Positions 1 to 9,997 of a stretch of 64,000 nt of DNA are shown piece by piece. Made by a program: the position numbers and the translations under genes. Source of the stretch: Rhizobium metallidurans (GTDB taxonomy: Bacteria; Pseudomonadota; Alphaproteobacteria; Rhizobiales; Rhizobiaceae); contig NZ_JACIDW010000012.1 of NCBI RefSeq assembly GCF_014196505.1, positions 88,541 to 152,540 on the forward strand, read 5' to 3'. How positions within the stretch are numbered: the first letter of the stretch is position 1; each line of letters begins with the position of its first letter. The notes below the pieces were generated by a model. It was not told the origin of the DNA and did not search any database. It saw only the letters and a program-made list of their open reading frames with translations.

Positions 1-570
1 AGCCCTGAGGTCCTCTGGATTATCATCCTTTTCGGCGAGCAGCGCCTGCGCTTCCTCGCTTGCTGGATGGACGGCGGCAATCGCGGCGAGCGCATCAAGG
101 ACCGCCGCATAAGGCGCCGCGCGACGCTCCAGGCGCTCATGCAGAGCTACCACAATATGGCCGGCGTCGGCCAGCACTGTCCGAGCCTCCTGAAGCGGCC
201 GCGTCGACAGATATTCGAGCAGAACAGGCAGGTGATCGGGAAGCTCCGTGCCATCGAGGTCGAGCCCACCGGTCCGATACATCTCCAGAAGGTCCACCAT
301 CGCGCCGCCGCGATCGCGGCCTTCACCGTGAATGTGTTCGAACAGGTTGAGCGAAAGCGTGCGCGATCTGTCGAAGAGCAGGACATAACGTTCCTGCAGA
401 TCGTAAAGGTCGCCGTCGCGAAGCTCGGCCAGAAGAAGCAACAGCTTCCGCAGCCGGTTGGAATCCAGCAATCCCTCGCTGTGAAGGACCGTCTCGATTT
501 CGGGAATGCCCTGCTGCAACGCCGCGGACGGATAGGACAGAAGCAGGGAGAATGCCTTGAAGGTCTTCAT
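1..570 (-). CDS. narJ: Nitrate reductase assembly chaperone NarJ (cut by window edge)
   Basis: NarJ is the cytoplasmic chaperone that helps insert the molybdenum cofactor into NarG and holds NarGH until it docks on NarI. The frame starts MKTFKAFSLLLSYPS, followed by a Leu-rich helical region and an ...FEHIHGEGRDRGGAMVDLL stretch, which is the conserved core of the NarJ family. The ATG at 570 overlaps the narH stop (ATGA), so translation is probably coupled. The reading frame stays open to base 1, giving 190 codons. The C-terminus and narI must lie to the left of the window. Only the presence of the gene, not its completeness, can be judged here. Confidence 0.93.
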   Translation of the reverse strand, partial: MKTFKAFSLLLSYPSAALQQGIPEIETVLHSEGLLDSNRLRKLLLLLAELRDGDLYDLQERYVLLFDRSRTLSLNLFEHIHGEGRDRGGAMVDLLEMYRTGGLDLDGTELPDHLPVLLEYLSTRPLQEARTVLADAGHIVVALHERLERRAAPYAAVLDALAAIAAVHPASEEAQALLAEKDDNPEDLRA

Positions 571-2087
571 GCGATGAACTCCTGCGGGCTGCGGAATTTC
601 TTGCCGCTGAAAATCGTGCCTGACGAATGACCGCTCGAACAGCCGTTGCCATCGGTAAAGCCGCAACCGCCTTTCAGATCGTAGGCGTCCTCAACCAGCT
701 CCCGATGGGTTGTCGGTATGACGAAACGATCCTCGTAATTGGCGATGGCGAGAAGGTGATACATCTCGTCGATCTGCTGCGGTGCCAGATTGACACGGCG
801 CGCGACGGCAAGGTTGACGACGCCGTCAACGGTTTTCGAGCGCATGTAGGAGCGCATGGCAAGCATCCTCTCCAGCGCCGAAGCGATAGGCGTCTCGTCT
901 CCGGCCGTCAGCATGTTGGCGAGGTAGCGCAGCGGAATGCGCAGGGATTTCACATCCGGCATGTCGTCCTGAGCCGCAATCTTGCCAGCTGCTGCCGCGT
1001 TCTGGATCGGTGAAAGAGGCGGCACATACCACACCATCGGAAGTGTGCGGTATTCGGGGTGCAGCGGAAACGCAATTTTCCACTCCATCGCCATCTTCCA
1101 GATTGGCGAATTGCGCGCACCTTCTATCCAGTCCTCGGGAATGCCCTCCGCGCGCGCCGCTTCGATTACGGCCGGATCGTTCGGGTCGAGGAAAACGCCA
1201 AGTTGTGCGTCGTAGAGGTCCTGCTCGTTTTCAACGCTCGCGGCCTGTGCGATGCGATCGGCATCATAAAGCATGACGCCGAGATAACGTATGCGCCCGA
1301 CACAGGTCTCCGAACAGACTGTCGGCATGCCGCTTTCCAGACGGGGATAACAGAGCGTGCATTTCTCCGATTTTCCCGATGACCAGTTGTAGTAAATCTT
1401 CTTGTAGGGACAGCCGGACACACACATGCGCCAGCCGCGGCACTTCTCCTGGTCAATCAGTACGACACCGTCGTCTTCACGCTTGTAGATCGCTCCCGAG
1501 GGACAGGATGCAACGCAGGCCGGGTTGAGACAGTGCTCGCACAGGCGCGGCAGATACATCATGAAAGTATTTTCGTACTCTCCGTAGATCTCCTTCTGCA
1601 CGCCTTCAAAATTATAGTCTTTCGACCGCTTGGCGAATTCGCCGCCCAGGATTTCCTCCCAGTTTGGCCCCCATTCGATCTTCTCCATGCGCTCCCCGGA
1701 AATCTTCGAGCGTGGCCGTGCGGTCGGAAATGCCTGCATTTCCGGCGCGGATTTCAGATGGTCGTAATCGAAGTCGAAAGGCTCGTAGAAATCATCGATC
1801 TCGGGAAGGTCGGGATTGGCGAAGATATTCGCCAGAATCCGCCATTTTCCGCCCTGCTTCGGCTGCAGCTTTCCGGATTTCGAGCGGCTCCAGCCGCCGT
1901 TCCAGCGCTTCTGGTTTTCCCAGTCCTTCGGATAGCCGATGCCGGGTTTGGTCTCGACATTGTTGAACCAGGCATATTCGACGCCTTCGCGCGAAGTCCA
2001 GACATTCTTGCAGGTAACAGAGCAGGTATGACAGCCGATGCATTTGTCTAGATTGAGCACCATGCCGATTTGCGCGCGCACCTTCAT
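567..2087 (-). CDS. narH: Respiratory nitrate reductase beta subunit, iron-sulfur protein
   Basis: NarH carries electrons from the NarI haems to the NarG active site through one [3Fe-4S] and three [4Fe-4S] clusters. The 506-residue frame has four Cys groups: CIGCHTCSVTCK near residues 16-26, CEHCLNPACVASCP, CRGWRMCVSGCP and CTLCYPR with a later CSETC. The Trp in CRGWRMC replaces a cluster Cys, which is the hallmark of the [3Fe-4S] site in this family. I chose the ATG at 2087 because it makes an ATGA overlap with the narG stop and gives the usual N-terminus MKVRAQIGMVLNLDKC. An in-frame start 17 codons upstream would lie inside narG. Length fits the family. Confidence 0.97.
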   Translation of the reverse strand: MKVRAQIGMVLNLDKCIGCHTCSVTCKNVWTSREGVEYAWFNNVETKPGIGYPKDWENQKRWNGGWSRSKSGKLQPKQGGKWRILANIFANPDLPEIDDFYEPFDFDYDHLKSAPEMQAFPTARPRSKISGERMEKIEWGPNWEEILGGEFAKRSKDYNFEGVQKEIYGEYENTFMMYLPRLCEHCLNPACVASCPSGAIYKREDDGVVLIDQEKCRGWRMCVSGCPYKKIYYNWSSGKSEKCTLCYPRLESGMPTVCSETCVGRIRYLGVMLYDADRIAQAASVENEQDLYDAQLGVFLDPNDPAVIEAARAEGIPEDWIEGARNSPIWKMAMEWKIAFPLHPEYRTLPMVWYVPPLSPIQNAAAAGKIAAQDDMPDVKSLRIPLRYLANMLTAGDETPIASALERMLAMRSYMRSKTVDGVVNLAVARRVNLAPQQIDEMYHLLAIANYEDRFVIPTTHRELVEDAYDLKGGCGFTDGNGCSSGHSSGTIFSGKKFRSPQEFIA

Positions 2088-5000
2088 TGGTCTGCCTCCA
2101 TCTTTTGGGTCTCGGTTTCGAGCGGCTGGTCGAGCCAATCGATCCTGCTCAGCTTTCGGACGATGACGAACTCGTCGCGGTTGGCGCCCACGGTTCCGTA
2201 ATAGTTGAAGCCGTAGGAAAGCTGGGCATAGCCGCCGATCATGTGGGTGGGTTTGAGGACGATTCGGGTGACCGAGTTGTGGATGCCGCCGCGCTTGCCG
2301 GTCACCTTGCTACCGGGCGTGTTCACGATCTTTTCCTGGGCGTGATACATGAACATCGAGCCGTCCTTCATGCGCTGGCTGACCACCGCACGCGCAGTTA
2401 TGGCGCCGTTGGCGTTGAAGACTTCGACCCAGTCATTGTCGACCAGTCCGGCCTGCCTTGCATCCTTCTCCGAGATCCAGACAACCGGCCCGCCGCGATT
2501 GAGCGTCAGCATCAGCAGATTATCGGTATAGGTCGAGTGGATGCCCCATTTCTGGTGGGGCGTCAGGAAATTCAGCACCACGTGCTTTTCACCGTCCTCG
2601 AGCGAACGAGTTGCGGCATGGCCGACGGTCTTGAGATCGATCGGCGGCCGCCATGTCACGAAGCCTTCGCCGAAGGCCAGCATCCATTCGTGGTCCTGAT
2701 AGAGCTGCTGGCGTCCGGAGACCGTGCGCCACGGGATCAGTTCGTGAACATTGGTCCAGCCGGCATTGTAGCAGACCTCTTCGCTTTCGATGCCCGACCA
2801 GGTTGGCGAAGAGATGATCTTGCGCGGCTGCGCGGCGATGTCGCGGAAGCGGATCTTCTCGTCTTCCTTCACCTCGGCCAGATGCTTGTGGCTTCGGCCT
2901 GTTGCCTTTGAAAGCGCTTCCCAGGCCTTTACCGCGACTTCACCATTGGTTTCCGGCGCCAGCATCAGGATCATTTCGGCCGCGTCTATAGCGGTATCGA
3001 GCCGCGCCATGCCCTTCGTGACACCGTCTTCCGTAACTGTTCCGTTCAGGGCGCGAAGGTGGCGAACCTCATGCTTGGTGTCCCAGGCAATACCCTTGCC
3101 GCCGTTGCCGACCTTCTCCATCAGAGGGCCGACAGCAGTGAAGCGTTTGTGAAGGTTTGGATAATCGCGCTCCACCGCGAGATAGGCTGGCGCCGTTATT
3201 CCAGGAATGAGCTCGCACTCGCCGCGCTTCCAGTCGCGTACCGTGTTCTGGGCAAGTTCGCCTGGGCTGTCGTGCTGGAGGGGGAGCTGAACCACGTCGG
3301 TCTCGACGCCCAGCACTTCGGGTGCGATTTCGGAGAAAGTCCTCGCGATCGCCTTGAATATTTCCCAGTCCGTCTTGGATTCATACGCGGGGTCCACCGC
3401 CGCCTGAAGCGGATGGATGAACGGATGCATGTCCGACGTATTCATGTCGTCCTTTTCATACCAGCTGGCTGTCGGCAGGACGATGTCGGCATAAACGGCG
3501 GTGGTGGACATGCGGAAGTCGATATCGACCAGAAGGTCGAGCTTGCCTTCCGGTGCTTCCTCGCGCCAGATGGCCTCCGCCGGCTTGATGCCACCTTCAT
3601 CGCCGAGATCGCGGCCCTGAACGCCATGATCGGTGCCGAGCAGGTGTTTGAGGAAATATTCATGCCCCTTGCCGGAGGAGCCCAACAGGTTGGACCGCCA
3701 CACATAGAGGTTGCGCGGCCAGTTTTCCGGGGCATCCGGATCCTCGCAGGACATCTGCAGCGAGCCGTCCTTCAGACCCTTCGCCACATAATCCTTGACA
3801 GGCACACCGGCCTTGGTCGCGGCGCGACCGACCTCCAGCGGATTCGTCTTCAGTTGCGGGGCGGACGGAAGCCAGCCCATGCGTTCCGCACGGACGTTGT
3901 AATCGATCAGACTGAGGCTGTTCCAGTCGCCCTTGGGGGCTGTGGGAGAAAGCAGCTCGCTGGCCGTCACCGTCTCATAACGCCACTGATCGGTATGCGC
4001 GTACCAGGCTGATGTCGCGTTCATGTGCCGAGGCGGACGTGCCCAGTCGAGAGCAAATGCGAGCGCGGTCCAGCCTGTCTGCGGGCGGAGCTTCTCCTGT
4101 CCGACATAATGCGACCAGCCGCCGCCGGACTCGCCGACACAGCCGCACATGACCAGCATGTTGATGACCGCCCGGTAGCTCATGTCCATGTGGAACCAGT
4201 GGTTCATGCCCGCACCGATAATCACCATCGAGCGGCCCTTTGTCTTTTCCGCGTTGGCGGCGAATTCACGGGCGACCTGGACGATCTTGTCCCGGCGCAC
4301 GCCGGTGATCTTTTCCGCCCAGGCGGGCGTGAAGGGCACATCCTCGTCATAGCTGAGAGCGACGTGGTCGCCCCCAAGTCCCCGGTCGAGGCCGTAATTG
4401 GCGCAAAACAAGTCGAATACCGTGGCGACAAGCACCTCAGAGCCGTCGGCGAGACGGATTCGCCTTGCGGGCACGTTGCGCGTCAGCACATCGCCGCGGT
4501 CGTCGCGGGCAAATCCATTCGAGGCCATGCCGCCGAAATAAGGGAAATCGACCCCCACCACGGCGTCGTGGTCGCCGTCGGAAATCAAGCTCAACTTCAG
4601 CCTTACATCGGTGCCGTCTGCCTTCTGTTCTAGGTTCCAGCGGCCGCTGGGGACGCCGCCAGCCGCCTCATCCGTCCAGCGGAAGCCGATCGATCCGTTT
4701 GGCGCCACGAGAGCACCGGAGATTTCGTCGATAGCGATGGTCTTCCAATCGGGATGCTGTTGCTGACCGAGCGCTCCCTCAAGATCGGATGCGCGCAACT
4801 GCCGAGCGGGTACGAGGCGGCCATCATCCCGTTTTTCCAGATGCACGAGCATCGGCATATCTGTGTAGCGGCGACAGTAGTCCTCGAAGTAATCGGCCTG
4901 CCTGTCGAGATGGAATTCTCGCAGGATGACATGACCGAAGGCCATGCCGAGAGCCGCATCCGTGCCCTGTTTGGCGTTGAGCCAGATGTCGGAAAACTTC

Positions 5001-5866
5001 GCAGCCTCCGAGTAGTCCGGACAGATGACTGCCGATTTCGTGCCCTTGTAGCGGACTTCGGTGTAGAAATGTGCGTCGGGCGTGCGCGTCTGCGGTACGT
5101 TGGACCCCCAAAGAAGCAGGTAGCCGGCATTATACCAGTCCGCGGATTCCGGAACGTCTGTCTGTTCTCCCCACGTCTGTGGGCTCGCCGGCGGAAGATC
5201 GCAGTACCAGTCGTAGAACGACATGCAGGTACCGCCCAGCAACGACAGGTAACGAGTACCGGCGGCATAAGAAACCATTGACATGGCCGGGATCGGTGAA
5301 AAGCCGAATACCCGGTCGGGACCGTATTTCTTCGCCGTATACGCATTCGCGGCAGCGGTAATTTCGGTGGCTTCAGCCCAGCTGGCGCGAACGAAACCGC
5401 CCTTGCCGCGGACCTTCGTGTAGCTGGCGCGCGCTTCCGGATCGGCCTGGATCGCGGCCCATGCCGCGACAGGCGGCAGGGTCAGACGCTTTTCGCGCCA
5501 AAGCTTCATCAAGCGCCCGCGCACCAGCGGTGTCTTGACCCGGTTTGCCGAGTAAAGATACCAGCTGTAGCTTGCTCCTCGCGCGCAGCCGCGCGGCTCG
5601 TGATTGGGCAGGTCCGGTCGTGTGCGCGGATAATCCGTCTGCTGAGTTTCCCAGGTCACAATCCCCGATTTAACGTAGATTTTCCAAGAACAGGAGCCGG
5701 TACAGTTCACACCATGCGTGGAGCGAACGATCTTGTCGTGCTGCCATCGCGAGCGATAGGTGTGCTCCCAGTCGCGGCTCTCGATGGTCGTCTGGCCATA
5801 TCCCTCGGAAAACGTATCCTTGCGAAGCGGTTTCAGAAAATTCAGGCGATCCAGAAGCTGGCTCAT
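2084..5866 (-). CDS. narG: Respiratory nitrate reductase alpha subunit, molybdenum catalytic subunit
   Basis: NarG reduces nitrate to nitrite at a Mo-bisMGD centre on the cytoplasmic face of the inner membrane. The 1260-residue protein has the family length. Residues His51, Cys55, Cys59 (in HGVNCTGSC) and Cys94 form the FS0 cluster signature with its unusual His ligand. The stretch SFYDWYCDLPP near residue 219-225 holds the Asp that ligates molybdenum. No frameshift or internal stop is seen. It lies 18 bp after narK and overlaps narH by 4 bp, so narK-narG-narH-narJ read as one operon. Expression probably follows the FNR-type box upstream of narK. Confidence 0.98.
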   Translation of the reverse strand: MSQLLDRLNFLKPLRKDTFSEGYGQTTIESRDWEHTYRSRWQHDKIVRSTHGVNCTGSCSWKIYVKSGIVTWETQQTDYPRTRPDLPNHEPRGCARGASYSWYLYSANRVKTPLVRGRLMKLWREKRLTLPPVAAWAAIQADPEARASYTKVRGKGGFVRASWAEATEITAAANAYTAKKYGPDRVFGFSPIPAMSMVSYAAGTRYLSLLGGTCMSFYDWYCDLPPASPQTWGEQTDVPESADWYNAGYLLLWGSNVPQTRTPDAHFYTEVRYKGTKSAVICPDYSEAAKFSDIWLNAKQGTDAALGMAFGHVILREFHLDRQADYFEDYCRRYTDMPMLVHLEKRDDGRLVPARQLRASDLEGALGQQQHPDWKTIAIDEISGALVAPNGSIGFRWTDEAAGGVPSGRWNLEQKADGTDVRLKLSLISDGDHDAVVGVDFPYFGGMASNGFARDDRGDVLTRNVPARRIRLADGSEVLVATVFDLFCANYGLDRGLGGDHVALSYDEDVPFTPAWAEKITGVRRDKIVQVAREFAANAEKTKGRSMVIIGAGMNHWFHMDMSYRAVINMLVMCGCVGESGGGWSHYVGQEKLRPQTGWTALAFALDWARPPRHMNATSAWYAHTDQWRYETVTASELLSPTAPKGDWNSLSLIDYNVRAERMGWLPSAPQLKTNPLEVGRAATKAGVPVKDYVAKGLKDGSLQMSCEDPDAPENWPRNLYVWRSNLLGSSGKGHEYFLKHLLGTDHGVQGRDLGDEGGIKPAEAIWREEAPEGKLDLLVDIDFRMSTTAVYADIVLPTASWYEKDDMNTSDMHPFIHPLQAAVDPAYESKTDWEIFKAIARTFSEIAPEVLGVETDVVQLPLQHDSPGELAQNTVRDWKRGECELIPGITAPAYLAVERDYPNLHKRFTAVGPLMEKVGNGGKGIAWDTKHEVRHLRALNGTVTEDGVTKGMARLDTAIDAAEMILMLAPETNGEVAVKAWEALSKATGRSHKHLAEVKEDEKIRFRDIAAQPRKIISSPTWSGIESEEVCYNAGWTNVHELIPWRTVSGRQQLYQDHEWMLAFGEGFVTWRPPIDLKTVGHAATRSLEDGEKHVVLNFLTPHQKWGIHSTYTDNLLMLTLNRGGPVVWISEKDARQAGLVDNDWVEVFNANGAITARAVVSQRMKDGSMFMYHAQEKIVNTPGSKVTGKRGGIHNSVTRIVLKPTHMIGGYAQLSYGFNYYGTVGANRDEFVIVRKLSRIDWLDQPLETETQKMEADQ

Positions 5867-5884
5867 GGCGCTCTCCTTTCAGGT

Positions 5885-8602
5885 TTAGGCGGATTTTGCT
5901 GAGGCAGCCGTCGCTCTGCCGCGCTCGATCTCATGCAGAAGACCGCCACGGCGTGCGTAGACGCACCAGGTGATGACAAGACAAACAACGTAGAAGGCCA
6001 GGAACGCCCAAAGTGCGCCGGCAGCGCTACCGGTTGCGGCAATCGAGGTGCCATAGGCTTTGGGGATAAAAAATCCGCCATACCCGCCGATCGCGCTGGT
6101 GAAGGCGACGATCGCTGCGGATTCGCGTTCAGACTGACGACGCCGGTCTTCGCTGGGCAGTTCGGGCATCAGGCGCGCAACCTCCAGCCGCATGATCACC
6201 GGGATCATCTGGAAGGTCGAGGAATTGCCGATTCCTGTGAAAAAGAACAGCAGCAGGAAGCCCGCGAAGAAGAAGGAGAACGAGCCACGGTCGAGACCGG
6301 CGATCACCACCAAAACCGACAGGATCATCATTGCAAAGACCCAGAAGGTAACACGCGCTCCACCGACACGATCGGCGATCCATCCAGATCCGGCGCGCGA
6401 CAATGCGCCCACCAGCGGCCCGAGAAATGCGAATTGCAAGGCATTGACGTCAGGGAAGGCAATGCCGGTCAGCAATGGGAAGCCGGCGGAAAAACCGAGA
6501 AAGCTTCCGAATGTGCCGATATAAAGCAGACACATGATCCAGTTGTGCTTGCGTGTGAAGATGATGGCCTGCTCTCGGAAGCTGGCACGCGCATCGGCAA
6601 GGTCGTTCATGCCCAGCCAGGCCGCAGCTGTCGCGGCGATCACCAGCGGAACCCAGATGAACCCGGCATTCTGCACCCAAACTTTGGCACCCGCCGACAG
6701 GACCTGCGGCTGGCCGCCAAGTGATCCGAACACGCTCATGGTGATGGCGAGAGGGACAAGGAACTGCATCAGCGAAACGCCGAGATTGCCGAGCCCCGCA
6801 TTGAGCGCCATGGCGTTGCCCTTTTCCGAACGCGGGAAAAAGAAACTGATATTGGCCATGGAAGAGGCAAAGTTTCCGCCGCCAAAGCCACAAAGCAGAG
6901 CAAGGATCACGAAAACCAGGTATGGTGTTTGCTGATCCTGAACCGCATAGCCGATGCCGAGCGCCGGAATGAGCAACGAGGCCGTCGATAGCGTCGTCCA
7001 TAGCCTGCCGCCGAAAATCGGCACCATGAAACTGTAGAAAACACGAAGCGTTGCGCCCGAAAGCGCCGGGAGAGCTGCCAGCCAGAAAAGCTGGTCCTGG
7101 GCGAAATTGAAGCCGATGCCAGGAAGCCTGGAGACAACCACCGACCATACCATCCAGACGGAAAAGGCCAGTATCAGCGCAGGGATCGAGATCCAAAGAT
7201 TGCGCCTGGCGACACGGCGGCCTTTCTCGGCCCAGAACGCGGGATCTTCTGGCCGCCAGTCGTCGATCATTCTGGGCATAGCCGTCCGATCGGGGTCGTG
7301 GATTTCCGTCAGTTCGGCAAAGGTCGGCAGTTTGTCGAGGGCGGCGCCTGCCGCCTTCCGTTCCATTATGCGGATCGATACATGCATCCATGCCATCGAC
7401 ACCAGAACGATGACCAGCAGCAGGAAGAAGGCCGAGGTCCATATCCCGGTCATGTCGAGTATGGCGCCGAAGACGATGGGCAGGATGAAGCCGCCGAGTC
7501 CGCCAATCATGCCGACCAGGCCGCCAACGGCGCCGACATGGTTCGGATAATAGACGGGAATGTGCTTGAAGACGGCAGCCTTGCCGAGGCTCATGAAGAA
7601 CCCGAGCGCGAATAGCGTCACCACGAAGGGAACCAGTCCCATTTCCGCCGACAAGGCAATCGGGCCATCCTTGCCGCGGATGACATAATTGGTTGGCGGG
7701 TAGGAAAGCATCAACAGCAGCAGGGCGCTGAAACCGAAGGTCCAGTACATTACCGTCCGCGCGCCGAAACGATCCGACAGCATGCCGCCATAAGCCCTGA
7801 ACAGACTGGCCGCAAGGCTAAATGCCGCTGCGGCCATGCCTGCCGTACGCAGATCGACGCCGTAGACCTGGACCAGATAATGCGGCAGCCACAGAGCCAA
7901 TGCGACGAACCCGCCGAAGACGAAAAAGTAGTAGAGCGCGAAGCGCCAGACCTGAAGGTTTTTCAATGGCGCGAATTGCTGGGCTAAGCTGGGCGCCCGG
8001 ATGCCTTGGGCGCGCCGCGCCGCAAAGTCCGGATCATCCTTGGCGAAAATCCAGAAAGCCGCGCCCATGAGGACAATGACGACCGCCCATATTTCCGCCA
8101 CGGCCTGCCAGCCCCAGGCGACCAGGACAAACGGCGCGAGAAACTTGGTTACGGCTGCGCCGACATTGCCCATGCCGAATGTGCCGAGTGCCAAGCCCTG
8201 GCGGTCCGCGGGAAACCACTTCGAGACATACGTTACCCCGACGATGAAAGACCCGCCGGCAAGTCCTACTCCTAACGCCGCCAGCAGAAAGGTCGTGTAA
8301 CTGTCTGCCCAGGCCAACGCCCAGGTAGCCAGTCCGGTCATGATCATTTGCAATCCGAAGACCAGACGTCCGCCGTATCGTTCGGTCCAGACGCCGAGAA
8401 ACAGCCTGATCAACGAGCCGGTAAGGACGGGGGTAGCGATGAGAACGCCATATTCGAATTCGCCGAGTCCGAGCTCAGCCTTGATGGTCACACCGATGAT
8501 CGCGAAAATGGTCCAGACTGCGAAGCAAAGCGTGAATGCTATCGTGCTGAGCCAAAGCGCTCTGTGTTGTTGGGTGTGGGATGTTTTGCTCATGCCTGCC
8601 AT
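5885..8602 (-). CDS. narK: Fused NarK1-NarK2 nitrate/nitrite transporter
   Basis: The 905-residue protein is two complete major-facilitator units in one chain, about residues 1-430 and 460-905, each with about 12 hydrophobic segments and its own FGMGNVGAA- or NAGLGNLGVS-type nitrate signature. Family knowledge (Paracoccus NarK): the first half is a nitrate/proton symporter and the second a nitrate/nitrite antiporter. I chose the ATG at 8602 (MAGMSKTSHTQQ) because GGAGA lies 8 bp before it; a longer form from 8635 lacks a ribosome site. It is the first gene of the nar operon. A FNR-type box is centred 78 bp upstream of the start. The fusion is known in alphaproteobacterial denitrifiers. Confidence 0.95.
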   Translation of the reverse strand: MAGMSKTSHTQQHRALWLSTIAFTLCFAVWTIFAIIGVTIKAELGLGEFEYGVLIATPVLTGSLIRLFLGVWTERYGGRLVFGLQMIMTGLATWALAWADSYTTFLLAALGVGLAGGSFIVGVTYVSKWFPADRQGLALGTFGMGNVGAAVTKFLAPFVLVAWGWQAVAEIWAVVIVLMGAAFWIFAKDDPDFAARRAQGIRAPSLAQQFAPLKNLQVWRFALYYFFVFGGFVALALWLPHYLVQVYGVDLRTAGMAAAAFSLAASLFRAYGGMLSDRFGARTVMYWTFGFSALLLLMLSYPPTNYVIRGKDGPIALSAEMGLVPFVVTLFALGFFMSLGKAAVFKHIPVYYPNHVGAVGGLVGMIGGLGGFILPIVFGAILDMTGIWTSAFFLLLVIVLVSMAWMHVSIRIMERKAAGAALDKLPTFAELTEIHDPDRTAMPRMIDDWRPEDPAFWAEKGRRVARRNLWISIPALILAFSVWMVWSVVVSRLPGIGFNFAQDQLFWLAALPALSGATLRVFYSFMVPIFGGRLWTTLSTASLLIPALGIGYAVQDQQTPYLVFVILALLCGFGGGNFASSMANISFFFPRSEKGNAMALNAGLGNLGVSLMQFLVPLAITMSVFGSLGGQPQVLSAGAKVWVQNAGFIWVPLVIAATAAAWLGMNDLADARASFREQAIIFTRKHNWIMCLLYIGTFGSFLGFSAGFPLLTGIAFPDVNALQFAFLGPLVGALSRAGSGWIADRVGGARVTFWVFAMMILSVLVVIAGLDRGSFSFFFAGFLLLFFFTGIGNSSTFQMIPVIMRLEVARLMPELPSEDRRRQSERESAAIVAFTSAIGGYGGFFIPKAYGTSIAATGSAAGALWAFLAFYVVCLVITWCVYARRGGLLHEIERGRATAASAKSA

Positions 8603-8673
8603 GGTCTGTCTCCGAAGGGATCGAAGAAAAGTCAATGATTTCCCGCAGGATCACCGTCTCCGAAGCAATGGAA

Positions 8674-8687
8674 TTGACCTAGATCAA
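8674..8687 (-). promoter_or_regulatory. FNR/FixK-type box upstream of narK
   Basis: TTGAC-CTAG-ATCAA matches the TTGAT-N4-ATCAA consensus in 9 of 10 half-site bases. Its centre is 78 bp before the narK start, which leaves room for a class II promoter with the box near -41.5. Likely binders are the neighbouring NarR-like protein or the FixK-like protein encoded at 28.7-29.4 kb. Confidence 0.75.
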
Positions 8688-8843
8688 ACATGAGGAACAG
8701 GCTGAACAAAAAGTCGAAAATGGAGACAGACATCAGTTTCAAAGGAGGCAAATGATCAGCCAAACGGCCAACGATACCGATGCTTTGACTTGATAAATGA
8801 TTCTGATAAGTATGATATTTGATAGAATGAGAGTTAGGGCATC

Positions 8844-9563
8844 GTGCGAAAAGAAGAAAAACCGAGCATTCGAAAACTACCGCTGTTTCGTGACATCATG
8901 CCTCAAACGTTCGACACTTTGATGATGGCCGCCTACTCGCAGAACTTCCCTCCCCTTCTTGATCTGTTCCGCGAAGGAGAAAAAGCCGATTTCCTGCATG
9001 TGGTGGTGGAGGGGGCCGTGGAATTGCATGCCAAATGGAATGGCCGTGAGACTGTCATGGCCGTGGTGAGGCCTGTGTCCGCTTTCATTTTGGCGGCATG
9101 CGTGAGCGATATGGTCTATCTCATGTCGGCCCGGACGCTTGAGAAATCGCGGATCATCATGTTGCCGGCTGGTGACCTGCGTTCCGCCATGCGGCGCGAC
9201 CCCGATCTGGCGATGGCATCGATGAATGAACTGGCCATGAGCTATCGCGTTATGGTGCGTCATGCCAAAAATTTGAAGCTGCGTTCGGCGCGGGAGCGGT
9301 TGGCCGCCTGGATATTGCAGCAATCGGGCTTGGCCGGCTCCACTCCGTCATTTTTCCTACCGCTCGAAAAGCGCCAACTGGCAACATATCTTGGGATAAC
9401 CGCCGAAAGTCTCTCGCGATTGCTGCGTGGCCTGCAGCCGGATGGAGTCAAGGTGGACGGAACCCGGATCATCATTACGGACATAAACCGTCTGAGACAG
9501 GTGACCGAACTCGATCATTTGCTGGATGACGAAGTTGTTACGTTCGAAGATCGAGTATCGTGA
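8844..9563 (+). CDS. Crp/Fnr-family regulator, NarR-type
   Basis: A 239-residue regulator with an N-terminal cyclic-nucleotide-binding-like beta roll (about 20-130), a dimer helix, and a C-terminal winged helix in which EKRQLATYLGITAESLSRLL is the recognition motif. It has no N-terminal Cys cluster (the only Cys is in AACVSDM), so it is not an iron-sulfur FNR. Family knowledge: NarR of Paracoccus has the same make-up, sits next to narKGHJI and activates it in response to nitrate or nitrite. The start is GTG at 8844 after GAGAGTTAGGG; no in-frame ATG fits better. It is divergent from narK with about 240 bp between. NnrR or DNR are alternative names for close relatives. Confidence 0.85.
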   Translation: MRKEEKPSIRKLPLFRDIMPQTFDTLMMAAYSQNFPPLLDLFREGEKADFLHVVVEGAVELHAKWNGRETVMAVVRPVSAFILAACVSDMVYLMSARTLEKSRIIMLPAGDLRSAMRRDPDLAMASMNELAMSYRVMVRHAKNLKLRSARERLAAWILQQSGLAGSTPSFFLPLEKRQLATYLGITAESLSRLLRGLQPDGVKVDGTRIIITDINRLRQVTELDHLLDDEVVTFEDRVS

Positions 9564-9997
9564 ACATGGTAGAAGTCCGCACTGTACGCTGCCCCGATGA
9601 AGTCGCGGAAACTCGCAACCTTGATCCGGTGCGCGGCGACTGCGGAAGATGACCGATACTGCTCGATTGACTATTGGCAAAGACCATCGCTGGCCGCCAA
9701 ATCCGGGGCGATTCGCAGTTGCTCAGGCGACCGCCATAATCCTTAGTTGCTGTACTTATAAGAAATTTGGGGACAGGCAACGACATGATGGCCGGGCCGA
9801 GTAGGGTCTTCAAGCCAAGAGCACCCGATCGCGGGTGTTGCCGAGATTGAAGCCGCGCTTGTTGGCGCCCCGCTGTCCGGATTCGCACGGTCACGCGTCT
9901 CAAGTTTTTCCCTCGCTTGATTTTGCTCAAAGTGGGCCGGTCGCATCATGGATATTTATGCCGGCGACGCAATGAAAAGTTCTTGGGAAACTGAACG
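9564..9997. other. Intergenic region without a recognisable gene
   Basis: About 430 bp between the NarR-like gene and the exporter operon. Short open frames on both strands show no family signature and no good ribosome site. The only element seen is the FNR-type box near the right end. Confidence 0.6.
9917..9930 (+). promoter_or_regulatory. FNR/FixK-type box upstream of the HlyD-RbbA exporter operon
   Basis: TTGAT-TTTG-CTCAA differs from TTGAT-N4-ATCAA at one base. Its centre lies 74 bp before the HlyD start, the same spacing as the box before narK and the one before the DUF2934 gene, which supports a real oxygen-responsive promoter. Confidence 0.6.

Noticed and set aside
3059..4012. Long plus-strand open frame inside narG
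   Set aside because: It lies opposite narG, is rich in Arg, Gly and His and shows no domain; high GC content makes such shadows.
8787..8806. TTGATAAATGATTC before the NarR-like gene as a FNR-type box
   Set aside because: The right half-site GATTC differs from ATCAA at too many bases.
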